A stretch of DNA of 12,499 nt from CALAMD01 sp035301345 (GTDB taxonomy: Bacteria; Bacillota; Bacilli; Bacillales; Amphibacillaceae), in NCBI GenBank assembly GCA_035301345.1, contig DATGUM010000035.1, forward strand, positions 1 to 12,499, written 5' to 3'. Position numbers and translations under genes: made by a program. Of the stretch, positions 1 through 5,707 are shown one piece after another. Below the pieces are notes generated by a model, which was not told the DNA's origin, made no database searches, and saw only the letters and a program-made list of their open reading frames with translations. Numbering within the stretch: position 1 is the stretch's first letter; every line of letters begins with the position of its first letter.

Positions 1-160
1 CGTCAGCTTGACCGGCATCTATATAATGGACCGTTAATTCACCTTCTACACTTTCCTGTTTGATTATGTTTTCTTCATCAGTAGCCCCTTCAAAGTCACT
101 ACAACTTACTAAAATTAACACACAACTAACGATTAAAACGCTAAAAATAAATCTCTTCAC
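1..160 (-). CDS. Partial lipoprotein, probable ComEC/Rec2-like MBL-fold hydrolase (N-terminus only)
   Basis: The first 53 codons of a minus-strand gene can be read; the rest lies beyond the window edge. The proposed start is GTG at 158-160 (complement), 9 bases downstream of an AGGAG site at 170-174. Residues 1-20 form a lipoprotein signal peptide: Lys-Arg, a hydrophobic core, then Leu-Val-Ser-Cys with the lipidated Cys at 20. An acidic linker follows, then a segment reading ELTVHYIDAGQAD at residues 41-53. That resembles the strand opening the metallo-beta-lactamase domain of ComEC/Rec2 C-terminal-like proteins (usually VHFIDVGQGD). The metal-binding HxHxDH motif would lie outside the window, so the enzyme assignment rests on one motif. 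If correct, it is a membrane-anchored extracellular hydrolase, of the kind often linked to extracellular DNA handling. It is transcribed away from the DUF5058 gene. Confidence 0.6.
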   Translation of the reverse strand, partial: MKRFIFSVLIVSCVLILVSCSDFEGATDEENIIKQESVEGELTVHYIDAGQAD

Positions 161-426
161 TCGGCTGTTCTCCTATCCCATATGTTATCAATAGAATAAC
201 AGAGGAAATATAAAAATACGAATAGATTTTATGAAATTGATATTGATTCATTCATAACACTTTTATCAAAACGATTATAAATATTTAATCATGCCCACAT
301 GTTACGTACTTTTCAACGTCATCTAGAGCTATTTATCATTTTAAATAAAAAAGTTTCTATTAAAAATCGATGGGTCTAAGGGGCTATTCATGCGAATGAC
401 TAATGTGTCTTTTTTAAAAAGTGAAA
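161..426. other. AT-rich divergent intergenic region
   Basis: No convincing gene. The region separates the minus-strand lipoprotein from the plus-strand DUF5058 gene and must hold the promoter of the former. A weak candidate on the minus strand is TTCATA, 17 bases, TATATT at about 204-232, but the sequence is so AT-rich that this has little weight. Confidence 0.4.
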
Positions 427-455
427 TTGACACATAAAAAAATCGGATGTATACT
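427..455 (+). promoter_or_regulatory. Sigma-A promoter of the DUF5058 operon
   Basis: A perfect -35 box TTGACA (427-432) is followed by a 17-base spacer and TATACT (450-455), five of six to the -10 consensus. Transcription would begin near 462 and leave a leader of about 45 bases before the ATG at 508. The -35 box is overlapped by GACACAT (429-435), which forms an inverted repeat with ATGTGTC (403-409). That arrangement would suit a regulator binding site. Confidence 0.75.
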
Positions 456-460
456 TTTAT

Positions 461-487
461 TTCTGTTCAAAAATTGAATAAACAGAA
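461..487 (+). promoter_or_regulatory. Leader hairpin or dyad upstream of the DUF5058 gene
   Basis: TTCTGTT (461-467) and AACAGAA (481-487) are perfectly complementary, with an inner CAA/TTG pairing (468-470 with 474-476). The dyad starts at the expected transcription start and ends just before the AAGGAGG ribosome binding site (494-500). It could be a weak 5' stem or an operator. Function is unknown. Confidence 0.35.
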
Positions 488-507
488 TTTTCTAAGGAGG
501 AATAATT

Positions 508-1215
508 ATGAGTGAAGTTTTAAGTGTAGCGAATAGTTGGCCACTATGGATTATAGCAATCGTTGTTATGTCTTTAGTTTATTTTCAATCAATTAAATTT
601 ATGCTACTAGGTTCAAAAGCTGGAGAATCAGTCGGAATGACTAAAAAAGATGTTAGAGCAGCTATTCGAACAGGAGCGTATAGTTCATTAGGTCCATCAT
701 TCGCAATTGTCGTTGTTGCTATTTCATTAATTTCAATTTTAGGTAACCCTGTCACACTTGTTAGGATTGGGATTATCGGATCTGCTCCTGTAGAGGCAGT
801 AGGGGCTACAGTCGGAGCGGAAGCAGCAGGTTCTCAACTAGGTGGAGCTGACTACACGAGCATTGCTTTTACTGCTGCCGTTTGGGTCATGTGTTTAGGA
901 GGAATTGGTTGGCTGTTAGTGACGGCGATATTCACGAAGTCACTCGGTAAAATTCAAGCAAAAGCAACGAACACTCAAGTAAAGTTAGAGCGATTTAAAA
1001 TGATTTCAACAGGAGCGATGATTGGTGTCTTTGGTTATTTAGGTGCCAAGCAAATGGTCGTCGGAATAACTGAATCATTAGTTTTAGTCGTTGCTGCAAT
1101 CGTGATGCCTATACTGATTGTAGTCGCCAATAAGTATAAATTAGGTTGGTTAAAAGAATGGTCTCTAGGTATTGTTTGTCTCGTAGGAATTATTTTTGGA
1201 TATTACATGAGTTAA
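508..1215 (+). CDS. DUF5058 family membrane protein, putative transporter component
   Basis: A 235-residue integral membrane protein with about six hydrophobic segments (roughly residues 10-28, 61-79, 118-140, 164-184, 189-207 and 217-233). A Gly/Ala-rich loop (residues 91-113, GSAPVEAVGATVGAE...) sits after the second segment. The overall pattern matches my recollection of the DUF5058 family; the biochemical role of that family is not established. The start is set by TAAGGAGG at 493-500, 7 bases before ATG. The stop codon TAA (1213-1215) is embedded in the ribosome binding site of the next gene, so the two are surely co-translated. The partner is another membrane protein of almost the same length, followed by an M20 peptidase. 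By inference the pair forms a transporter or channel that feeds a peptide or N-acyl amino acid to the peptidase. Confidence 0.75.
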   Translation: MSEVLSVANSWPLWIIAIVVMSLVYFQSIKFMLLGSKAGESVGMTKKDVRAAIRTGAYSSLGPSFAIVVVAISLISILGNPVTLVRIGIIGSAPVEAVGATVGAEAAGSQLGGADYTSIAFTAAVWVMCLGGIGWLLVTAIFTKSLGKIQAKATNTQVKLERFKMISTGAMIGVFGYLGAKQMVVGITESLVLVVAAIVMPILIVVANKYKLGWLKEWSLGIVCLVGIIFGYYMS

Positions 1216-1235
1216 GGAGAGGTGTGAATAATTTT

Positions 1236-1940
1236 ATGGCGAAAATAGATGCAGGAACTCAAACAAACAGTCACGCAAGTCAGGGAGGATTCAGTGACTT
1301 TCATAATAAAGTACACTTTTGGGGAAGAATAACAATGTTCGGTGTCGTTATTATGACACTGTTATTGCCTACGTATTTATCGTACGTACTTGGACTTCAT
1401 CCAGGGTGGTCAGTTATCTTAAACGGTTTTATTGCTTATGGGGCAGTCGTTATTCCCTTATGGATTGTCGAGCCTATTAGTTATTATCCCGTTCTAGGCG
1501 TTTCAGGAACATATCTTGCGTTTTTAAATGGTAACATTGGAAATATGTGTATCCCGAGTGCAGCAATGGCTCAAGAAGTTGTCGGTTCAGAACCAGGTAC
1601 TAAAAAAGGTGAAGTAACGGCTACGTTGGCGATTACAGGAGCAGCGCTCGTAAATACAACAGTTTTAATTGTCGTTATTTTAGGAGGATCAGCGATTCTC
1701 GGTATATTACCACAAGATATCGTCGATTCATTAGCATTTGTTTTACCAGCTATTTACGGTGGAGTTATTGCTCAAATAGCAATTGAAAAGCCGAGTTGGG
1801 GAGTTATTGGAATTATTTTTGGTGTGACGATGAACTTAGCACCTGTTCCAGAAGCTTTAGAAACATTTTTAGCAATCGTCTGTACAGTCGGTGCAATTAT
1901 GTTATTAAATAACATGAAGTCAAAAAAGAATAATGAATAA
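1236..1940 (+). CDS. Conserved membrane protein, partner of the DUF5058 protein
   Basis: A 234-residue protein with a polar N-terminus (about 27 residues) and six or so hydrophobic segments (about 31-53, 58-78, 84-97, 128-149, 162-180 and 187-225, the last probably two helices). A conserved-looking Gly/Asn-rich loop, NGNIGNMCIPSAAMAQE, lies at residues 98-114. I chose ATG 1236 over the longer frame opening at 1146, because the longer version would overlap the upstream gene by 70 bases. GAGGTG at 1219-1224 sits 11 bases before this ATG. GTG at 1224 is an alternative, but AAGGAG would then be only 4 bases away. Proteins of this kind next to DUF5058 are sometimes labelled mechanosensitive channel; I see nothing here that proves this. 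Tight coupling and matching size suggest a heteromeric membrane complex (inference). Confidence 0.7.
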   Translation: MAKIDAGTQTNSHASQGGFSDFHNKVHFWGRITMFGVVIMTLLLPTYLSYVLGLHPGWSVILNGFIAYGAVVIPLWIVEPISYYPVLGVSGTYLAFLNGNIGNMCIPSAAMAQEVVGSEPGTKKGEVTATLAITGAALVNTTVLIVVILGGSAILGILPQDIVDSLAFVLPAIYGGVIAQIAIEKPSWGVIGIIFGVTMNLAPVPEALETFLAIVCTVGAIMLLNNMKSKKNNE

Positions 1941-2008
1941 ATGATGTTATGACTATTAAATTGTACGCTCTTTGAACGATTACATTCAATGAGAGAATGG
2001 ATAACTAT

Positions 2009-2036
2009 TTGCTTCGATTTTAAATCGTGTTAAAAT
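2009..2036 (+). promoter_or_regulatory. Putative promoter of the M20 peptidase gene with a dyad in its spacer
   Basis: TTGCTT (2009-2014), a 16-base spacer and an extended -10, TGTTAAAAT (2028-2036), precede the peptidase start by about 75 bases. The spacer contains a perfect dyad, CGATTT-T-AAATCG (2015-2027), placed where a repressor would block RNA polymerase. The rest of the 173-base gap (1941-2113) holds no gene and no clear terminator. Confidence 0.5.
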
Positions 2037-2113
2037 ATGTTATATAGCAAGTATTTTAATGAATGGGAATTATCAGATTTTTCATGCAATCCTTATAGGG
2101 AGGAACATTTATA

Positions 2114-3280
2114 ATGGAAAAATTAACACCAGTACAATTTTTAGAAAGTATCGTAAAATTAGATTCTATGAATCCACCAGGAAATGAGCAACCTGTTGCA
2201 GAACAGGTGAAGCGCTTGCTAGATAGTCACGGACTTGAAAACGAGTTATTTCCGTTTGAAGATAATCGTGCAAACTTAGTCGGTTGGTTACGAGGAGAAG
2301 GAGATACGAATGATCCTAACCGAAAAGTTCTAGGCTTGTCAGGACATATGGATACAGTGCCGATTGGTGAAGTTGAATGGGACCATGATCCTTTTGGCGC
2401 GCACCAAGTGGATGGTAAAATGTACGGCCGCGGAACGTGCGATATGAAAGGCGGACTCACAGCACTCTTATATGCAATGATTGAACTAAAAAATGAAGGC
2501 GTTAAGCTAAATGGCGACGTAAAGTTATTAGCTTGTGCAGGTGAGGAAGCTGGTGCTGTTGGCGCTAAGCGTCTTTACGCAGAAGGGCAAATGAAAGATG
2601 TAGATGCGTTAATTATCGCAGAACCGACGAATAATGACGTTTGTATTTCTGAAAAAGGAGTTCTTTGGTTAGAAATAACGACGTATGGTAAAACAGCTCA
2701 CGGGTCAACGCCACAATTTGGTGTGAATGCGATTAATCATATGCACCATTTATTAAGTGCTCTTTATGACAATTTTGAAATGGACGTGGAAGAAGATTGG
2801 TTGCTCGGAAAGCCAACATATAACGTATCGGTCATTAAAGGTGGGGTTGGAACGAACGTCGTTCCCGATCAATGTACGGTACAAGTAGATATCCGAACAA
2901 TTCCAGGTCAATCACATGACGACATATTTGCTGAGATTAACCAAATCTTTAACGATGCTAAATCTGGCGTCGAGGACTTGAATTTTGAAATGACTCGTAT
3001 TAATGACTTACGTTCTGTTGAAACGACACCGGACGATGCTTTTGTTCAACTGTTTAAAGAAGAAGCGACAGAGTTTCACGGCGAAGAAAAACCGTATAAA
3101 GGAATGATTCCGTATACAGATGGTGCTGCACTTATCGCTGAAGATGATAACGTACCACTTATTATTTATGGGTCAGCTGATACGAAACTTGCGCATCAAC
3201 CGAATGAATACATTGAAATTGAACCGTTTTTACAGTCGATTGAATTGTATAAACGTGTGATTAAAAAGTATTTAGCATAA
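2114..3280 (+). CDS. M20 family metallopeptidase (ArgE/DapE/carboxypeptidase-like)
   Basis: A 388-residue cytoplasmic zinc hydrolase of the M20 family, which removes acyl or amino-acid groups from amide substrates such as N-acetylornithine, succinyl-diaminopimelate or small peptides. The family's catalytic set is complete: H78 and D80 (GHMDTVP), bridging D110 (GRGTCDMKGG), general base E144 with metal ligand E145 (AGEEAG), E170 (IAEPTN) and H361 (LAHQPNEYI). A dimerisation domain occupies about 181-295, including H196 (TAHGSTP) and GVGTNVVPD. AGGGAGG at 2097-2103 sets the ATG start. Substrate cannot be read from sequence. Linkage to the two membrane proteins upstream suggests it processes an imported compound rather than serving arginine or lysine synthesis, since no arg or dap genes are near. 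It converges on the minus-strand gene at 3354. Confidence 0.88.
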   Translation: MEKLTPVQFLESIVKLDSMNPPGNEQPVAEQVKRLLDSHGLENELFPFEDNRANLVGWLRGEGDTNDPNRKVLGLSGHMDTVPIGEVEWDHDPFGAHQVDGKMYGRGTCDMKGGLTALLYAMIELKNEGVKLNGDVKLLACAGEEAGAVGAKRLYAEGQMKDVDALIIAEPTNNDVCISEKGVLWLEITTYGKTAHGSTPQFGVNAINHMHHLLSALYDNFEMDVEEDWLLGKPTYNVSVIKGGVGTNVVPDQCTVQVDIRTIPGQSHDDIFAEINQIFNDAKSGVEDLNFEMTRINDLRSVETTPDDAFVQLFKEEATEFHGEEKPYKGMIPYTDGAALIAEDDNVPLIIYGSADTKLAHQPNEYIEIEPFLQSIELYKRVIKKYLA

Positions 3281-3293
3281 ATATGTAAAGAAA

Positions 3294-3346
3294 AAGACGC
3301 TTACGAATGTTAACAGCAGTTAACGAGATTCTTAAGCGTCTTGTTT
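3294..3346. terminator. Bidirectional intrinsic terminator between convergent genes
   Basis: AAGACGCTTA (3294-3303) pairs perfectly with TAAGCGTCTT (3333-3342), and an inner GTTAAC/GTTAAC pairing (3309-3314 with 3319-3324) closes a long hairpin. On the plus strand TTGTTTTA follows. On the minus strand the stem is followed by a T-rich run (complement of 3286-3295). It serves both the M20 gene and the gene ending at 3354. Confidence 0.88.
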
Positions 3347-3353
3347 TATATGA

Positions 3354-4100
3354 TTATATTTTTTTACCTAACCAGTTAGCGACGTTTACCCAAAATGCAT
3401 TGTAATGTTCCCATTCGATAAACTCTTTTGGTCCCCAGTGCGGCGCACAGTCACTTGCAAAGGCAAACGTTCTACCATTTCCGTAATCCATCGTACTAAT
3501 AAACGCATGGTCATTATGAGTAGCAATAACTGTTGCATCTTCTTTAGCTTCTAAACGGTTATAACCTAAGAAGTGTGGCCATTCTGTTGGAATACCGTTA
3601 ACGATTGGGTGGTCTGATTTTGCGATTTCAGGGTGTACACCTTCAGGATGCTCTGAGCGGTCATCTGTTTCCATTAAGTGAACCGGTAAAATTTCTTCGA
3701 TCGCTGTATCTTTGTACTGGCCTTTACATTCAAAGCCTTGGAACGACATATATCCGCCGATCATACCGAAGCCGCCGCCTGCTTCAACATATTCTTTAAT
3801 TAAATTTAAGCGGTTTGGCTGGACATTTCCATCAGTGAATGTCGGAATGTTCATGAGAATCGTGTTACTTCCAACATCACTTAAAAAGACAGCATCATAT
3901 TGTTGAAGTTCTTCAAGTGTTGCGGGGAACTTTTCAGGAACGTCATGACTTGCGATATGTGTCATGTCAATATTCCCACTCTTCATTGCATCACGGAACC
4001 AACCGATACCTTCGCCGAACTCAGAATTCGTAAATGAATCAAAACCTTTCACATGAATAATGTGTTTAATCCATGTTTCACCAGCAATTAATACTTTCAT
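3354..4100 (-). CDS. PF07090-like putative glutamine amidotransferase-like protein (GATase1-like/ThuA-like fold)
   Basis: A 248-residue cytoplasmic protein opening with KVLIAGETW and built like the GATase1-like proteins of PF07090 (related to the Salmonella STM3548 type). Landmarks are GEGIGWFRDAM (residues 29-39), YDAVFLSDVGSNT (68-80), GGGFGMIGGYMSFQG (108-122), the IEEILPV segment (134-140), and a C-terminal GRTFAFASDCAPHWGP (209-224) ending in AFWVNVANWL. At the position of the usual amidotransferase nucleophile elbow it reads G-G-Y-M-S-F with no cysteine, so glutamine hydrolysis is doubtful; C125 and C218 lie elsewhere. The ATG follows AGGTAGGG on the minus strand. It lies 29 bases downstream of rbsD and is almost certainly on the same transcript, which links it to ribose or a related sugar. 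Its reaction is unknown. Confidence 0.78.
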   Translation of the reverse strand: MKVLIAGETWIKHIIHVKGFDSFTNSEFGEGIGWFRDAMKSGNIDMTHIASHDVPEKFPATLEELQQYDAVFLSDVGSNTILMNIPTFTDGNVQPNRLNLIKEYVEAGGGFGMIGGYMSFQGFECKGQYKDTAIEEILPVHLMETDDRSEHPEGVHPEIAKSDHPIVNGIPTEWPHFLGYNRLEAKEDATVIATHNDHAFISTMDYGNGRTFAFASDCAPHWGPKEFIEWEHYNAFWVNVANWLGKKI

Positions 4101-4129
4101 TATTTATCCCTACCTTTATTTGTTTTAAA

Positions 4130-4528
4130 TTAAAAGAGTACACCAGCAACTAATACGATATTGCAGTACGGCGTAAACTCACCTGTACGAATAATTACTT
4201 TAGCTTCTTTTGCCATTTCTTGTAACTGTTCGTGTGGAACATCTTTAACTGGGAATTCATCCCCGATGATATCGAAAAGTTCTTTCTTTTTATGTGGACT
4301 AACTTCTTCCATTTCTGTATCAATAATGGCAGATTCCACGTGTAGTTCGCTTAAAACAGCTTTTAACGTTGTCATAAAGCTTGGTTGTCCTTCGATAAGC
4401 GCTAAATCAATGCATTTCACACCTTCAGGAATTGGAAGTCCTGCATCTCCAATAACGAATGTATCTAAGTGTCCTGACTTAGCAATTTCTTGCGATAATT
4501 CATTATGTAATACACCAACTTTTTTCAC
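4130..4528 (-). CDS. rbsD: D-ribose pyranase
   Basis: RbsD interconverts the beta-pyranose and beta-furanose forms of D-ribose, supplying the furanose that ribokinase needs. The 132-residue product matches the family length (about 131-139). It shows the signature residues: catalytic H20 (AKSGHLD), D28 in GDAGLPIP, H99, and Y121/N123 in RTGEFTPYCNIVL. The start is GTG at 4526-4528 (complement), giving VKKVGVLHN. It lies 8 bases downstream of a perfect AGGAGGTG site (4537-4544). A longer in-frame extension to 4606 would run through the promoter and is unlikely. Unlike Bacillus subtilis, where rbsD sits between rbsK and rbsA, here it is divergent from the main operon and followed by the PF07090-like gene. 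Both arms share the control region 4529-4679. Confidence 0.93.
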   Translation of the reverse strand: MKKVGVLHNELSQEIAKSGHLDTFVIGDAGLPIPEGVKCIDLALIEGQPSFMTTLKAVLSELHVESAIIDTEMEEVSPHKKKELFDIIGDEFPVKDVPHEQLQEMAKEAKVIIRTGEFTPYCNIVLVAGVLF

Positions 4529-4551
4529 GAAAAAGACACCTCCTAAAATAA

Positions 4552-4578
4552 TTGACAAAACTGTAGTTGTCCTATAAA
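4552..4578 (+). promoter_or_regulatory. Candidate promoter of the rbsR operon
   Basis: TTGACA (4552-4557), then 15 bases and TATAAA (4573-4578). The spacer is short, and a nearby TATAAT (4582-4587) has no matching -35 box, so the exact promoter is uncertain. Transcription from here would start near 4586 and run through both operator-like sites before the TTG start at 4680. Confidence 0.35.
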
Positions 4579-4606
4579 TTGTATAATATAAACGGTTACA
4601 TTTCAA
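4578..4606 (-). promoter_or_regulatory. Sigma-A promoter of rbsD
   Basis: On the minus strand, TTGAAA (complement of 4601-4606), a 17-base spacer and TACAAT (complement of 4578-4583). The start would be near 4571, giving a leader of about 42 bases to the GTG of rbsD. The spacer contains the first RbsR-like operator, so the repressor would block this promoter directly. Confidence 0.65.
4587..4600. promoter_or_regulatory. RbsR/CcpA-type operator 1
   Basis: TATAAACGGTTACA differs at one position from the palindrome TGTAAACGGTTACA, which I recall as the RbsR-type operator in Bacillales. It also fits the cre consensus TGWNANCGNTNWCA at all but one position, so CcpA could use it too. It lies within the rbsD promoter spacer and close to the expected rbsR transcription start. 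Confidence 0.65.
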
Positions 4607-4618
4607 CGGATAACATTT
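4605..4618. promoter_or_regulatory. Half-operator-like direct repeat next to operator 1
   Basis: AACGGATAACATTT (4605-4618) repeats AACGGTTACATTT (4591-4603), which spans the right half of operator 1, in the same orientation about 14 bases on. It could extend the regulator's footprint or be a decayed duplicate. Confidence 0.35.
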
Positions 4619-4652
4619 ATGTAATTATTGATGTACGTAAGGGAAAATATTG

Positions 4653-4666
4653 GTTAACCGATTACA
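4653..4666. promoter_or_regulatory. RbsR-type operator 2
   Basis: GTTAACCGATTACA matches the LacI-family palindrome around a central CG, with a good right half (CGATTACA) and a poorer left half. On the opposite strand it reads TGTAATCGGTTAAC, two mismatches from cre. Its centre is 66 bp from that of operator 1, and it ends 13 bases before the rbsR start codon, so it could act as a roadblock or loop partner. Confidence 0.5.
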
Positions 4667-4679
4667 TGGGGGTGGGGTT

Positions 4680-5696
4680 TTGGTTACCATTCGTGATGTT
4701 GCGAAAGAAGCTGGTGTTTCCACCGCCACTGTATCGCGAGTAATTAATAATAAAGGTAAAATCACGAAAGAGACGCAAGCAATTGTTGAGCGAGCGATAA
4801 AGGATTTGTCATATACACCGAATGTATTGGCAAGAAGTTTATCAAACAGAAAATCATACGCCGTTGCATTTATCGTTCCAACGATTACGAACCCGTTCTT
4901 CCCAGAGATGGCAAGAGCTGTTGAGGATGTTGCGCGAGATAATGGCTACAATATTTTGCTCTGCAATACCGACGACAAACGCGAACGCTTTGCTGAGTAC
5001 ATAACGTCATTAACATCACAATTTGTCGACGGAATCATCGTGAACTCTCACAATATGGAAAAAAGTGATTTAGAAGCGTTGCAAAAACATAACATTCCAG
5101 TCGTTATGATTGACCGTGTACTTGACAGTGACCTCGCCACTTCGATTGCCGTGAAAAATCGTGAAGGAGCAAGAATGGCAACAGAGCATCTTGTGGAAAT
5201 TGGTTGCGAAAGAATTGCACATATTAGCGGGATGGAAGAGGAATGGAACTCTGCGCAGCGGATGTGGGGATACCGAGATGTTGTCGGAGATCTTCCGTGG
5301 TTTGATCAAAGCTGGATCGGAAAAGCGGCATTTAATGTTCATAGTGGTTATCAAGTTGCAAAAGAAATTTTTTCACGTCACCCAGAAGTTGACGGTATTT
5401 TTTGTGCGAACGATTTAATCGCTATCGGAACAGTGAAAGCTGCCTATGAGTGGGGTAAAAAGATTCCGAATGACTTGGCAATTGTAGGCTTTGACGGTAT
5501 TAACATGAGTGAGCAAACAGTGCCATCGTTAACGACTGTGTTGCAGCCTATTTATGATATGGGCCAACTTGCAATGGAAGAGCTCATTAAGAAAATGGAA
5601 GATAAAGAAGAAAAGCCGAAGAAGTACGTTTTAGACGTTGACTTACTGATTAGAGAGTCAACGATGAGAAGTTCTACATTACAAAAGGATATTTAG
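4680..5696 (+). CDS. rbsR: Ribose operon repressor, LacI family
   Basis: A 338-residue transcriptional regulator. The N-terminal LacI helix-turn-helix is clear: TIRDVAKEAGVSTATVSRVINN (residues 3-24), then the hinge SYTPNVLARSLSNRKS (44-59). A periplasmic-binding-protein-like effector domain spans about 60-330, with NPFFPEMARAVE (71-82), DGIFCANDLIAIG (238-250) and GFDGINMSEQTVPSLTTV (270-287). The start is TTG at 4680, giving MVTIRDVA as in family members, preceded by a G-rich site GGGGGTGG (4667-4674). An upstream TTG at 4650 would put operator 2 inside the coding region and add residues absent from relatives. RbsR probably represses both its own operon and rbsD and is released by ribose or a phosphorylated derivative (family knowledge plus inference). 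The stop TAG overlaps the rbsK ribosome binding site, so the genes are coupled. Confidence 0.9.
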   Translation: MVTIRDVAKEAGVSTATVSRVINNKGKITKETQAIVERAIKDLSYTPNVLARSLSNRKSYAVAFIVPTITNPFFPEMARAVEDVARDNGYNILLCNTDDKRERFAEYITSLTSQFVDGIIVNSHNMEKSDLEALQKHNIPVVMIDRVLDSDLATSIAVKNREGARMATEHLVEIGCERIAHISGMEEEWNSAQRMWGYRDVVGDLPWFDQSWIGKAAFNVHSGYQVAKEIFSRHPEVDGIFCANDLIAIGTVKAAYEWGKKIPNDLAIVGFDGINMSEQTVPSLTTVLQPIYDMGQLAMEELIKKMEDKEEKPKKYVLDVDLLIRESTMRSSTLQKDI

Positions 5697-5707
5697 GAGG
5701 ACGTTGC

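Noticed and set aside
1146..1235. N-terminal extension of the second membrane protein back to 1146
   Set aside because: It would overlap the DUF5058 gene by 70 bases, its residues are basic and unlike a membrane protein start, and a ribosome binding site fits ATG 1236.
3605..3906. Plus-strand frames within the PF07090-like gene
   Set aside because: They lie fully antisense to a gene with clear family motifs and have no ribosome binding sites.
4529..4606. N-terminal extension of rbsD to 4606
   Set aside because: It would read through the rbsD promoter and operator 1, adds 26 residues absent from the family, and bypasses a perfect AGGAGGTG site serving GTG 4528.
4529..4679. Riboswitch in the rbs control region
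   Set aside because: The palindromes fit DNA operators of LacI-family regulators, and I see no recognised aptamer motif or terminator/antiterminator pair.
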